DNA of 64,000 bases from Marinobacter manganoxydans MnI7-9 (GTDB lineage Bacteria; Pseudomonadota; Gammaproteobacteria; Pseudomonadales; Oleiphilaceae). Under the pieces are notes generated by a model. The model saw only the letters and a program-made list of their open reading frames with translations. It made no database searches and was not told the DNA's origin. The stretch is from NCBI RefSeq assembly GCF_000235625.1, contig NZ_AGTR01000084.1:62001-126000 (forward strand). Reading direction: 5' to 3'. Position 1 is the first letter of the stretch, and every line of letters begins with the position of its first letter. Positions 46,472 to 55,496 of this stretch are shown piece after piece. The position numbers and the translations under genes were made by a program.

Positions 46472-47191
46472 ATGAACGTGATGTCTGTACTGAACCAGGT
46501 AATGAAACAGGCCCAGGGCGGTCAGTCCCAGGGCGGAGGCATGGATGTCAACAAAATGGTGAACAGCCTTGGCAGCCAATTCAAGGGCGGCCAGGGTTCC
46601 GGTTCAGGCATCGACGTGAAAAGCCTGCTGGGCGGCGGAGCCCTGGGTATGATGCTGGGATCAAAACGGGGCCGGAAGATGGGCGGCAAGGCCCTGAAAT
46701 ACGGCGCCCTTGCCGGCGTGGGTGTGTTGGCGTGGAAAGCGTACCAGAACTACCAGACCAACAATCAGGCCTCCTCCCAGCCAGCACTGGCACAACAGGG
46801 CCAGCCACTGGAGCAACTGCAAGGACAGGAACAGGAACAAAGGGGGCTGGAAATACTCCAGGCCATGATCATGGCGGCCCGTGCCGACGGCCACATCGAC
46901 GCCAACGAGCGCGCCCTTCTCACCCAGGAGATCGAAAAACTGGGGCCGGACGACGAACTCCACGCCTGGATCCAACAGCAATTCGACGCTCCGCTGGATG
47001 CATCTGCCCTGGCCCGCAATGCCGACTCGCCACAGGCAAGCCGGGAAATCTACATCGTCAGCGCAGTCATGATTGATGACCAGAACCCCATGGAACGAGC
47101 ATGGCTGGATCAACTGGCCAGCGCCCTGCAACTCGACCCGGGTCTTGCGAGGGAACTGGAACAACAGATCCAGAGTGCAACAACGGGGTAA
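46472..47191 (+). CDS. TerB-fold YebE family protein (DUF533)
   Basis: 239 aa. Gly/Gln-rich start (QAQGGQSQGGGMDVNKM), one hydrophobic segment (about 70-90, YGALAGVGVLAWKAYQNYQ), then a TerB-like helical domain with AARADGHIDANERALL and the later Asp/Glu-rich AVMIDDQNPMERAWLDQL. This is the DUF533/YebE family; function unknown, often induced by envelope stress in enterics. Convergent with the PhnA gene. Confidence 0.8.
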   Translation: MNVMSVLNQVMKQAQGGQSQGGGMDVNKMVNSLGSQFKGGQGSGSGIDVKSLLGGGALGMMLGSKRGRKMGGKALKYGALAGVGVLAWKAYQNYQTNNQASSQPALAQQGQPLEQLQGQEQEQRGLEILQAMIMAARADGHIDANERALLTQEIEKLGPDDELHAWIQQQFDAPLDASALARNADSPQASREIYIVSAVMIDDQNPMERAWLDQLASALQLDPGLARELEQQIQSATTG

Positions 47192-47194
47192 AAG

Positions 47195-47533
47195 TCAGGC
47201 TTTCTTGACGAACTCGGACTTCAGTTTCATGGCACCAATACCGTCGATCTTGCAGTCGATATCGTGGTCGCCTTCAACCAGGCGGATACTCTTCACCTTG
47301 GTGCCGACTTTAACCACGGAACTGGAGCCCTTGACCTTCAGATCCTTGATAACAGTCACCGAATCACCATCCTGAAGCTCATTGCCGTTGGCGTCGCGAA
47401 CCACCTTCGCGGCGTCAGCTGCCGCAGCCTCCGCCTCAGACCACTCATGCCCGCACTCTGGGCATACCAGTTGAACGCCGTCCTCATAGGTGTATTCAGA
47501 ACTGCACTGGGGGCATGGCGGAAGCTGCGACAT
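47195..47533 (-). CDS. yjdM: YjdM/PhnA-family zinc-ribbon protein
   Basis: 112 aa from ATG at 47533 with AGGAAATG upstream. N-terminal zinc ribbon CPQC and CPEC (residues 7-28), then a small beta-barrel domain ([21 protein letters not shown] and [17 protein letters not shown]). Named for a phosphonate operon but not needed for phosphonate use; function unclear. Confidence 0.88.
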   Translation of the reverse strand: MSQLPPCPQCSSEYTYEDGVQLVCPECGHEWSEAEAAAADAAKVVRDANGNELQDGDSVTVIKDLKVKGSSSVVKVGTKVKSIRLVEGDHDIDCKIDGIGAMKLKSEFVKKA

Positions 47534-47573
47534 TATCATTTCCTGTTAATTGAATGGGCGCAGGATTATACCA

Positions 47574-48146
47574 TCAACGCCCGGGCGACACCCTCGCCAG
47601 AACCGTCGGATCTTCCGAAAGAGGCAGGGCGATAATCGCGCCCTCGTTCGACGAAGGGAAAATCCCGGTCAGGCCCGTAATGTTCACCTGATGCGACACC
47701 ATGATCACCGGTGCCCCGTCCTCCAACTCATTCACCAGAGCAATCGTCTGCCGCGTCTGCGCCGGACCATCGCCACGGTTGCGAAAGAAAGAATTCAGCG
47801 ACGGCCACTCCGTTACCTTCCCCATGTCCATCCCGGTTGCGGTATCCATACAGCGACACCACTGACTGCTGAACACCCGCGCTTCGGTAATACCATGGTC
47901 CGCCAGAAACGGCTTCCACGCCCGAGCCTGCTCCCGGCCGGTATCGTTCAAATTTCGCTGAGTGCTGCAATCGTTAATATCAAAGTTACCCGGGTCCCCG
48001 GTCCCCGGCGCCAATGCATGGCGCAGCATCAGAACAGCCCGTCCGTCTCGCAGGGCGTCCCAGGCTTCTTCGTTGTTATCGGCAGCGGAAACGCTGAAAC
48101 ACAGAGCCACCGACAGAAAAACGGTTAGAAGAAATCGACCACGCAT
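47574..48146 (-). CDS. secreted histidine-phosphatase family protein
   Basis: 190 aa from ATG at 48146. Signal peptide MRGRFLLTVFLSVALCFSVSAAD, then LMLRHALAPG (phospho-His site RH), with the second His in VIMVSHQVNITGLTG. Two Cys pairs (NDCS, WCRCMD) fit an exported protein. Phosphatase of the periplasm; substrate unknown. 98 bp downstream of the structured repeat copy. Confidence 0.82.
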   Translation of the reverse strand: MRGRFLLTVFLSVALCFSVSAADNNEEAWDALRDGRAVLMLRHALAPGTGDPGNFDINDCSTQRNLNDTGREQARAWKPFLADHGITEARVFSSQWCRCMDTATGMDMGKVTEWPSLNSFFRNRGDGPAQTRQTIALVNELEDGAPVIMVSHQVNITGLTGIFPSSNEGAIIALPLSEDPTVLARVSPGR

Positions 48147-48213
48147 AGTTGCTACCTCCCGAAAAGATCCAAGCTCGTTGTAGGATTCGCGGACAAACTG
48201 ACCATGCCCGATC

Positions 48214-48321
48214 GAGGCATTGGGAGCCCCCTTCCAAAAATGTTGAAGGCCAGGGATGGCCTGAAACAAGCGCACATGGACGTGCTCGTAGCGGTTTTTG
48301 GAAGGGGGCTCTCAATGCCTC
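48214..48321. repeat. structured repeat, copy A: outer stem with two inner hairpins
   Basis: The two 27-bp arms (48214-48240 and 48295-48321) are reverse complements with a single G-T mismatch. Inside: hairpin 1 AGGCC, loop AGGGAT (48252-48257), GGCCT; hairpin 2 GCAC, loop ATGGAC (48276-48281), GTGC. A second element at 59722-59830 has the same architecture and nearly the same loops with a different outer stem. Intergenic, between divergent genes. Confidence 0.87.
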
Positions 48322-48429
48322 CAGCACCAAGTTCCAAGGCTACTGAAGAGATACGCGGACAACATCTATCAGGCTCATATCAACAAAAGGTAGACTCTCG
48401 AGAGAACCAAGCAAACAAAAGGAACCACC

Positions 48430-48882
48430 ATGCCAATCTGGGTCGACGCCGACGCCTGCCCCGTCCCAATCCGGGAAATCATCTGCCGCGCCGCCACCCG
48501 CTGGCAAATCGACACCACCTTCATCGCCAACCACACCATCACCCTGCCCCCGAGCCCTTACATCAAGCGCCGACAGGTCCCACAGGGCTTCGATGTGGCC
48601 GACAACGAAATCATGGACCAGATGCACAAAGGCGACCTGGTCATCACCCAGGACATCCCCCTGGCCGCCGAAGCCATTGAAAAAGGCGCCGACGTCTTCA
48701 ACCCCCGCGGCCAGGCTTTCACCAAAGAAAATATTCGCCAGCGCCTTGCCATGCGCAACTTCATGGAAGAAATGCGTAACGCCGGCCAGGTGACCGGAGG
48801 GCCCGCCCCATTCAGCCAGACCGACCGCAAGGAATTCGCCGACAAGCTTGACCGCTGGTTGCAAAGAAACGCACGCAGGTGA
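48430..48882 (+). CDS. yaiI: YaiI/YqxD family (DUF188) PIN-like protein
   Basis: 150 aa with AAAGGA upstream. WVDADACPVPIREII near the start and GDLVITQDIPLAAEAIEKGA in the middle are the DUF188 conserved acidic blocks of a PIN-like nuclease fold. Function unproven. Its TGA overlaps the first Fur-like box. Confidence 0.9.
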   Translation: MPIWVDADACPVPIREIICRAATRWQIDTTFIANHTITLPPSPYIKRRQVPQGFDVADNEIMDQMHKGDLVITQDIPLAAEAIEKGADVFNPRGQAFTKENIRQRLAMRNFMEEMRNAGQVTGGPAPFSQTDRKEFADKLDRWLQRNARR

Positions 48883-48899
48883 TAATGATTCTATTTTAA
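48881..48899 (+). promoter_or_regulatory. Fur-like box upstream of the ABC exporter
   Basis: GATAATGATTCTATTTTAA matches the Fur consensus GATAATGATAATCATTATC in its first nine bases and about 12 of 19 overall. It shares ATAATGATTC with the box at 55478-55496 and, at one mismatch, with 50801-50819. Overlaps the yaiI stop and precedes the exporter start by 86 bp. Confidence 0.65.
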
Positions 48900-48984
48900 A
48901 ACCGAAGCAGATCCGCTACCCTTCCCGCCTTACTGTTTGCAGGCTAACCATAGGCCTGCCTGATTCACGGGAGAGAAGCGGAGT

Positions 48985-50787
48985 ATGTCCTCACACAGCC
49001 ACAAAACCACCAGCAGTTTTGCTGCCCTCGCCCGCCTGCTCAGATACGCCCGGGGATATCGCCGGCAGATCATCACCGCCACCACCTGCTCCATCATCAA
49101 TAAACTGTTCGATATTGCCCCGGAAATCCTGATAGGCGTTGCCATTGATGTGGTCGTCAACCAGGAAGAGAGCTTTGTGGCTGGCCTGGGTTTTGAAACC
49201 GCCCAGGAACAGATCACCATACTGGCCGTACTCACCTTCTTTATCTGGGCCGGTGAATCCCTGTTTGAGTACCTGTTCCAGATTCTCTGGCGCAACCTGG
49301 CCCAGCGGCTGCAGTCGGACCTGCGACAGGATGCCTACGAACATGCCCAGCGCCTGGACATGAGCTTCTTCGAGGCCCGCAGTTCGGGGCAACTGGTGGC
49401 CACCATGAACGATGACGTGAACCAGCTCGAACGCTTCCTCGACGGCGGCGCCAACGCCATGATTCAGGTAGTGGTGACCGTGGTTGCCGTCGGCGCCGTA
49501 TTCTTCGTGCTCTCGCCACTCATTGCCCTGCTGGCATTCACGCCCATTCCCCTCATTATCTGGGGCGCCTTCTACTTCCAGCGCAAAGCCGGGCCACTGT
49601 ATGCCGATGTTCGTGAAAAAGTGGGTGACCTATCCAGCCGGCTGGCGAACAACCTGGGTGGCATCGCCACCATCAAGAGTTTTACCGCTGAACAGCGGGA
49701 GGCGAGGCGCCTCAAAGAGAGCAGCGAAGCCTACGTAGAGGCCAATCGCCGGGCCATCCGCATCAGCTCTGCGTTTATTCCGGTGATCCGGATGGCCATC
49801 CTCGCCGGCTTCCTGGCCACCTTCACAGTCGGCGGCATGATGGCTCTCGAGGGCAGCCTGAACGTGGGCGCATACGGCGTACTGGTGTTCCTGACCCAGC
49901 GCCTGCTCTGGCCTCTGACAGGGCTTGCCGAGGTCATTGACCTGTTTGAACGTGCCATGGCCAGCACCCGTCGGATTCTGGACCTGCTGGCCGAACCCGT
50001 GCACGTCCGTGACGAGGGAGGCAAGGCTCTCCAGGAACCGGTAAAAGGCGACGTTGAGCTGGAGAAAGTAAGCTTTCACTATCTCTCCAGCGGTGCCGGC
50101 ATCCGGGATATCAGCCTGAGCGTGCCAGCCGGCAATACGCTTGCACTGGTTGGCGCTACCGGTTCCGGCAAATCGACTCTGATCAAGTTGCTGCTGCGGT
50201 TCTACGACCCCAGCCATGGCGAGATCCGAATCGATGGCCAGCCTATTCGGGATCTCAGCCTGCAATCTCTGCGTGGCGCGATCGGGCTGGTGAGTCAGGA
50301 TGTCTATCTGTTCGAGGGCAGCATTCGGGAGAACCTGGCCTACGGAAATCCGGCTGCCAGCGACGCCGAGATCACCGACGCTGCGAAAACCGCGGAAGCC
50401 TGGTCCTTCATCGAAGCCCTCCCTGAAGGCCTGGACACACCGGTCGGTGAACGGGGCGTTCGTCTGTCCGGGGGACAGCGCCAGCGACTGTCCCTCGCCC
50501 GTGCACTGCTGAAAAATCCGCCGATCCTGGTGCTTGATGAAGCCACCAGCGCCGTGGACAACGAAACAGAAGCCGCCATCCAGCGGTCACTGAAGCGTAT
50601 TGGCCATAACCGGACCGTGATCATGATTGCCCATCGACTCTCCACGATCGTTGATGCCGACTCCATTGCGGTGATTGAAGGCGGCAAAGTGCTGGAACAG
50701 GGAACCCACCGGGAGCTGCTGGACCAGGATGGCGCCTACGCCAACCAGTGGCGGGTACAGACCGGACAGATTCAGGCCGCCGTTTAA
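48985..50787 (+). CDS. ABC exporter half-transporter (ATP-binding and membrane domains fused)
   Basis: 600 aa. Six-helix membrane domain (about 30-310), then a nucleotide-binding domain with GATGSGKST, Q-loop VSQDVYLFE, signature LSGGQRQR and LVLDEATSAVD. Type IV exporter fold, acting as a dimer. Position ahead of the siderophore importer and a Fur-like box suggest siderophore export, but the substrate is not proven. Confidence 0.85.
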   Translation: MSSHSHKTTSSFAALARLLRYARGYRRQIITATTCSIINKLFDIAPEILIGVAIDVVVNQEESFVAGLGFETAQEQITILAVLTFFIWAGESLFEYLFQILWRNLAQRLQSDLRQDAYEHAQRLDMSFFEARSSGQLVATMNDDVNQLERFLDGGANAMIQVVVTVVAVGAVFFVLSPLIALLAFTPIPLIIWGAFYFQRKAGPLYADVREKVGDLSSRLANNLGGIATIKSFTAEQREARRLKESSEAYVEANRRAIRISSAFIPVIRMAILAGFLATFTVGGMMALEGSLNVGAYGVLVFLTQRLLWPLTGLAEVIDLFERAMASTRRILDLLAEPVHVRDEGGKALQEPVKGDVELEKVSFHYLSSGAGIRDISLSVPAGNTLALVGATGSGKSTLIKLLLRFYDPSHGEIRIDGQPIRDLSLQSLRGAIGLVSQDVYLFEGSIRENLAYGNPAASDAEITDAAKTAEAWSFIEALPEGLDTPVGERGVRLSGGQRQRLSLARALLKNPPILVLDEATSAVDNETEAAIQRSLKRIGHNRTVIMIAHRLSTIVDADSIAVIEGGKVLEQGTHRELLDQDGAYANQWRVQTGQIQAAV

Positions 50788-50800
50788 CGCAATATATATT

Positions 50801-50819
50801 GATAGTGATTCGCATTTAA
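50801..50819 (+). promoter_or_regulatory. Fur-like box upstream of the fhuC-like gene
   Basis: GATAGTGATTCGCATTTAA lies 37 bp before the importer ATPase gene and matches Fur consensus at about 12 of 19 positions. It shares GTGATTCGCA-type core with the other two boxes. Confidence 0.65.
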
Positions 50820-50855
50820 ATTATCCTGCAGGCCCTCAGTATTCCGGGAGCCTGC

Positions 50856-51629
50856 ATGCCTGTTTTTTTTGACGTTTCCAGTCTCAATGTCCGCATTGGC
50901 GACACCGCCATTCTTCAAAACCTGAACCTCGGATTCGTTGAGGGTGAGGTAACCGCCCTGCTCGGGCATAACGGCTCCGGCAAGTCCACCCTGCTCAAGG
51001 TGCTTGCCCGCCAGCTCGCACCGTCTTCTGGCGAAGTACAGCTTCTGGGCAAATCCTTCCGGAGCACAGGCGCCCGGGAGTTTGCCCGCAGCGTGGGCTA
51101 TTTGCCCCAGCATCCACCGGGAACCGACGGTTTGACGGTCCGCGAGCTGGTTGCCCTGGGTCGCTACCCCTGGCGCGGGCCACTGGGCCGCTATAACGAA
51201 GAAGACCACCGACTGATTACCCAGGCCATTGAGGACACAGGGCTCGGACAGTTCCAGCATCGCTCTGTCGACACCCTCTCAGGTGGTGAACGCCAGCGTG
51301 CCTGGATTGCCATGCTGCTGGCCCAGCAGACCCAGTGCCTGCTTTTGGATGAACCCATATCGGCCCTGGATGTAAAACACCAGGTTGAAACTCTGCGCCT
51401 GGTCCATCGTCTCGCCGAACAGCGGGATCTTACGGTTGTCGTGGTGCTGCACGATGTGGATCTTGCGGCCCGGTTCTGCGACCGTCTGGTCGCCCTTAAA
51501 TCCGGGCAGCTTGTCGCCGATGGCAGCCCCAGGGACATCATGGACTCCGGCATCCTGGAATCCATTTATGGCGTGCCCATGGGCGTAATGGAACGGGCGC
51601 CCGGACAGTGGGTGTCCTATGTTCACTAG
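50856..51629 (+). CDS. siderophore ABC importer ATPase (FhuC-like)
   Basis: 257 aa. Walker A GHNGSGKST, Q-loop YLPQHP, signature LSGGERQRAW, Walker B LLLDEPISALD. Importer-type ATPase of the FhuC/FecE group. First of fhuC-D-B-F with overlapping ends (11 bp overlap with the binding protein gene). Confidence 0.88.
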   Translation: MPVFFDVSSLNVRIGDTAILQNLNLGFVEGEVTALLGHNGSGKSTLLKVLARQLAPSSGEVQLLGKSFRSTGAREFARSVGYLPQHPPGTDGLTVRELVALGRYPWRGPLGRYNEEDHRLITQAIEDTGLGQFQHRSVDTLSGGERQRAWIAMLLAQQTQCLLLDEPISALDVKHQVETLRLVHRLAEQRDLTVVVVLHDVDLAARFCDRLVALKSGQLVADGSPRDIMDSGILESIYGVPMGVMERAPGQWVSYVH

Positions 51630-52554
51630 GTCTGAACGCTTCTGGCGATACAGCGCGGCGCTGCTGTTGAGCCTGGTGCCGGTCCTTACCAGTGCCGCAA
51701 GCTGGCAGCACGAACAGGGGACCCTGACCCTCGATAAAACGCCGGAACGGGTGATTGCTCTGAACTGGGCCGCCACCGAGGCGCTGCTGTTACTGGGTGT
51801 CACGCCCATCGGCGTTGCCGATCGCGATGGCTATAACGCGTGGGTCAGGGAACCGGAACTTCCCGAAGGTGTGGCCAACGTCGGCACCCGGGTGGCACCG
51901 AGCCTGGAAGCTATTGCCGAGCTAAAACCGGATCTGATCGTCACCAGCTCCGAGATGGCTCCCGCAGCCAACCTGCTGGAGCGCATTGCGCCCACCTACG
52001 TTGTCAGCGTTTACAAACAAGGCTCCCGACCGTTCGAGAAGGCCAGCAGTATGCTTACCACTCTCGGTGCGATGCTGAACCGGGAAGAACGTGCAAAGTC
52101 TGTTCTCAACGACATCGACCAGACCCTGCAGGCTCAGCGCCATCGTCTGGAGAATTCCGGCCTCACGGACCGACCGGTGGCGCTGGTGAACTTTCTGGAC
52201 GACCGCCACGTGCGCGTATACGCACCCAACGGCCTTTTCCAGAGGGCCCTGAACGCCCTTGGCCTTGAGAACGCCTGGCCCCACTCCGGGAATTACTGGG
52301 GGTTCTCGGTCGTCGGGCTTGAAGCTCTTGCGCCCTATCAGGACAGCCGGATCGTTGTCATTTCTCCGACCCTGCCCGGGTTGTCTGACACCCTGGCCAA
52401 CAGCCCTTTCTGGACCTATCTGCCGCCGGTTCAGCGCGATCAGGTGTACCAGATTGATCCGGTCTGGCCGTTTGGCGGGGTCTTCCCGGTAAAGCGACTG
52501 GCAACGTTACTCGCTGATGGTCTGCTGGCCGGAGGTTCAGACAATGTACGCTGA
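51619..52554 (+). CDS. siderophore-binding protein (FhuD-like)
   Basis: 311 aa. Signal peptide (FWRYSAALLLSLVPVLTSAA), then the two-lobed periplasmic binding fold with PERVIALNWAATEALLLLG and LKPDLIVTSSEM. Binds a ferric siderophore (hydroxamate type by family resemblance) and delivers it to the permease. 11-bp overlaps with both neighbours. Confidence 0.87.
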   Translation: MFTRSERFWRYSAALLLSLVPVLTSAASWQHEQGTLTLDKTPERVIALNWAATEALLLLGVTPIGVADRDGYNAWVREPELPEGVANVGTRVAPSLEAIAELKPDLIVTSSEMAPAANLLERIAPTYVVSVYKQGSRPFEKASSMLTTLGAMLNREERAKSVLNDIDQTLQAQRHRLENSGLTDRPVALVNFLDDRHVRVYAPNGLFQRALNALGLENAWPHSGNYWGFSVVGLEALAPYQDSRIVVISPTLPGLSDTLANSPFWTYLPPVQRDQVYQIDPVWPFGGVFPVKRLATLLADGLLAGGSDNVR

Positions 52555-54574
52555 ATCTGCAAACAACCAGGTCAGTCGCCCATCCCTGCCCGCAAGGGTG
52601 CCGGTGGCTGCAGCACTGATCTGGTGTGGCGCGTTTCTCGCGAGCGCGGCGCCCTGGTTTGGCCAGCTCGACGTCGGCGCCCTCATCGCCGCCTTCTGGA
52701 CGTTCGAAGCCAACAATTACGCGTCGGTACTGGCGCACTACAGCTGGGCACCCCGTGTCGCCATTGCCGTCCTCATTGGCTGTGGCCTTGGCCTCGCCGG
52801 CGCGGTTACCCAACAGATCCTTGGCAACCCCCTTGCCTCACCCACAACCCTGGGCGTGGAGGCCGGCGGCCAGTTCGGGATAACAGTCGCGACCATATTC
52901 TTTCCCGGGTTGCTCGCCTTCAGTCCGGACCTGGTGGCGGTTTCCGGCGGGTTACTGGCAATCGGACTGGTGATCGCGCTCACCTGGCGCCTGGGCTTTT
53001 CACCGGTCACCGTGATACTGGCCGGACTTGTGGTCACCTTTTTCCTGGGCGCCGTGAACATGGCGTTCCTGTTACTCAAGGGTGAATGGCTGGGGAACCT
53101 GTTTATCTGGGGCGCGGGCTCCCTGGTCCAGAATAACTGGCAGCCGTTCATGGAACTCTGGCCCCGGGTGCTGGTGCTGGGCGTGTTAATGATCCTGTTG
53201 ATGCGCCCGCTGCAAGTCATGCAACTGGGGCAGACCTCCGCCCGGTCCCTCGGCGCCAAAGTCGGTCTGATTCGGGTGCTGGCGCTGTTTCTGGTGGTTC
53301 TGATGAGTGCCACGGTGGTCAGCCGGGTTGGTGTCGTGGCCTTTATCGGTCTTGCGGCACCGGTGCTGGCAAGGCTGCTGGGCGCCCGTACCCTGTCCGA
53401 GCGCCTGATCTGGAGCAGTCTCCTGGGCGCGGGTCTGCTGTTACTGGCGGATACCCTCGCCCACTGGGCATCCACCTGGGGCGACGGATCACTGGTTCCC
53501 ACCGGCACAACCACCGCCCTGATCGGCGGACCGATTATTCTGCTGGCCCTGCAGGGTTTGAAGAACACCCATCATATGCCCGGGCAAGACGACAGCCCCG
53601 CCGGTTTCCTGCCCAAAAGACGTTCCACCCTTGTGATTGGCGGAGCCATAGCCGCCCTCCTTCTGAGCACCATTGGTATCTCCATGGGGTGGTCCCCGGG
53701 GCTGGACGAGTGGAGCTGGACTCCGATCGCCCAGTGGCACGAGGCGTGGGTCTGGCGCGGCCCCAGATTACTGGCAGCCATTCTTGCGGGCGTGGCCCTG
53801 GGCCTTGCAGGAACACTAATCCAGCGAATGACAGGCAACCCCATGGCCAGCCCGGAAATGCTCGGTATCAGCGGCGGCGCGGCGGTGGTTATGGTTTTGA
53901 TCGTTCTGTTCGGTGCCGATATTGGCCGGGCAGGACAGCTTGGAGCGGCCACCCTGGGCGCCGCAGCTGCCCTCGGTTTGTTGATCATGCTGGCCCGAAA
54001 ACACCGGTTTGCCGGCAACCAGCTCCTGCTCGGCGGGCTCGCTTTATACGTGTTCATGGACGCGGGCCTTCGCCTGGTCATGGCTTCCGGTGGCACGGTC
54101 GCCTCGCAGCTTCTCAACTGGATGTACGGTTCCACCTGGCTGGTCTCGGAAGCCGAGGCCCTGGGGCTTTTGGCGCTGATCGTGCTGATTTCGGCTGGCC
54201 TTCTGGCGATTATCCGACCCCTGAGCATTCTTCCCCTGGGTGAAACATCGGCCAATTCACTGGGCTTGCCGGTAACGAAAGTCCGTCTGCTGTTGCTTCT
54301 GTTGGCGGCGCTGCTGACCGCTGCGGCGACGGTGGTGATCGGTCCGCTGAGTTTTGTGGGCCTTATCGCACCCCACCTGGCCCGTGTTCTGGGCCAGCAG
54401 ACCGTAGGGCGACAGCTGATCGTTGCTGCCCTTGCCGGAGGCTTGTTGCTGGGCGTTGCCGACTACCTGTCCAGAATTGTTGTTTACCCCAACCAGCTTC
54501 CGGCGGGGCTTCTGGCCGCCCTGGTCGGTGGCCTGTATTTCCTCTGGGGGCTGAGTCGCCATGGCAGAGCCTGA
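52544..54574 (+). CDS. double-length siderophore permease (FhuB-like)
   Basis: 676 aa from ATG at 52544, overlapping fhuD by 11 bp. Two FecCD-like permease halves in one chain, about 20 membrane helices in all; each half carries the ATPase-coupling pattern G(E/Q)TSA(R/N)SLG (LGQTSARSLGAKV and LGETSANSLGLPV). FhuB is the known fused form. Overlaps fhuF by 14 bp. Confidence 0.9.
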   Translation: MYAESANNQVSRPSLPARVPVAAALIWCGAFLASAAPWFGQLDVGALIAAFWTFEANNYASVLAHYSWAPRVAIAVLIGCGLGLAGAVTQQILGNPLASPTTLGVEAGGQFGITVATIFFPGLLAFSPDLVAVSGGLLAIGLVIALTWRLGFSPVTVILAGLVVTFFLGAVNMAFLLLKGEWLGNLFIWGAGSLVQNNWQPFMELWPRVLVLGVLMILLMRPLQVMQLGQTSARSLGAKVGLIRVLALFLVVLMSATVVSRVGVVAFIGLAAPVLARLLGARTLSERLIWSSLLGAGLLLLADTLAHWASTWGDGSLVPTGTTTALIGGPIILLALQGLKNTHHMPGQDDSPAGFLPKRRSTLVIGGAIAALLLSTIGISMGWSPGLDEWSWTPIAQWHEAWVWRGPRLLAAILAGVALGLAGTLIQRMTGNPMASPEMLGISGGAAVVMVLIVLFGADIGRAGQLGAATLGAAAALGLLIMLARKHRFAGNQLLLGGLALYVFMDAGLRLVMASGGTVASQLLNWMYGSTWLVSEAEALGLLALIVLISAGLLAIIRPLSILPLGETSANSLGLPVTKVRLLLLLLAALLTAAATVVIGPLSFVGLIAPHLARVLGQQTVGRQLIVAALAGGLLLGVADYLSRIVVYPNQLPAGLLAALVGGLYFLWGLSRHGRA

Positions 54575-55379
54575 CCGTAAGCCCGGGCTCGGCCAGTGGG
54601 CCCGGGAATACAGCCATCTTCTGAGCCAGTCAGGGCTGGACAGGGAATCGGTTATAAACGAGGCGCTGCAACCCTCTGTGGGTGCGTGTAGCGGCCTCTT
54701 TTCTCTGGCCCAGTGCCTTGAGCAACCGTCGCTACTGCTCGGCCAGGTTGCCATCGACTACCCAATCGCCGGGCCCCGGGCCGTGCGCGCGTTTGTTTCT
54801 GTGCTTCAGCAGGATCTGGCGCTCAACGTGATCGCGCCGCTGACCCTCAGGCTGTTCCGCGACGGCCACGCGCCTTTACCGGACGCCAAACGAATATTCC
54901 TGGCCCCGGCGCACGACCAGACACAAACGGTATCCCGATGGTTTCAGGTGCCGGGCGGGGAGCGGGTTGATGAAGAAACGTTTGTCCGGTCCGCAGGCGC
55001 TCTGACAGCTGGGTGGTACCCGGCCTTCCGGCAACAGCTGGGAGTCAGCCCTGGTGCCTACTGGAGCAGTATAGGGCTTGGATTGGGGGCACCGTTCTCA
55101 GCCGTGTGGAATCGGGCCGAACCGCAAGCGCTTTGCCAGTTGGCGCAAGGATGGCTGGAGCAGTTCCAGAACGATGCAAACCAGTTCATCGACTGGATTC
55201 CAGCGGTGTTCGGTGAGCAGACCACGGCAATCCCCCAACGAAAGGGGTGTTGCCTGAAATACCTGCTCCCGGAAGGCGGTTACTGCGGCACCTGTGGTGT
55301 GCATCGCAAGGAACGACTCGCCGCACTTACGCCCCAACAGCGGACGACAGCGCCAGGCCAATGGCAACCAGGCCGATAA
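54561..55379 (+). CDS. FhuF-like siderophore-iron reductase
   Basis: 272 aa. C-terminal [2Fe-2S] motif CCx10CxxC: Cys230, Cys231, Cys242, Cys245. FhuF-family proteins reduce ferric siderophores in the cytoplasm to release iron. Last gene of the importer operon; its 3' end overlaps a convergent 36-codon ORF. Confidence 0.87.
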   Translation: MAEPDRKPGLGQWAREYSHLLSQSGLDRESVINEALQPSVGACSGLFSLAQCLEQPSLLLGQVAIDYPIAGPRAVRAFVSVLQQDLALNVIAPLTLRLFRDGHAPLPDAKRIFLAPAHDQTQTVSRWFQVPGGERVDEETFVRSAGALTAGWYPAFRQQLGVSPGAYWSSIGLGLGAPFSAVWNRAEPQALCQLAQGWLEQFQNDANQFIDWIPAVFGEQTTAIPQRKGCCLKYLLPEGGYCGTCGVHRKERLAALTPQQRTTAPGQWQPGR

Positions 55380-55437
55380 GCACACCCGCCCCTGCCGCAA
55401 GCTTCAAACCTTCGATCATTTCCTGTTCGGGTGCCAT
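55327..55437 (-). CDS. 36-aa single-helix membrane protein, possibly iron-regulated
   Basis: Short ORF with a strong ribosome site (GGGAGGAAAGGG before ATG at 55437). It starts MAPEQEMIEGLKLAAG and continues in one hydrophobic helix (VLIGLVAIGLALSSAVGA). A Fur-like box lies 41 bp upstream on the same strand. Its last 53 bp overlap the 3' end of fhuF in antisense orientation. No family recognised. The clean ribosome site, amphipathic lead and hydrophobic end favour a real gene, but an ORF this short cannot be proven from one sequence. Confidence 0.5.
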   Translation of the reverse strand: MAPEQEMIEGLKLAAGAGVLIGLVAIGLALSSAVGA

Positions 55438-55477
55438 TCCCTTTCCTCCCGTTTAAGGTAAACCCATTGGACTCCAC

Positions 55478-55496
55478 TTTATTGCGAATCATTATT
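55478..55496 (-). promoter_or_regulatory. Fur-like box upstream of the 36-aa ORF
   Basis: Read on the minus strand: AATAATGATTCGCAATAAA, sharing ATAATGATTC with the box at 48881 and TGATTCGCA with the one at 50801. The wider region 55482-55504 (TTGCGAAT...ATTTGCAA) is an imperfect palindrome. It could act on the minus-strand small ORF, the plus-strand sugar dehydrogenase gene (start 55632), or both. Confidence 0.6.

Noticed and set aside
48204-48680. A 158-codon plus-strand frame across the structured repeat and yaiI
   Set aside because: It reads through the repeat and then out of frame with yaiI; no motif or ribosome site.
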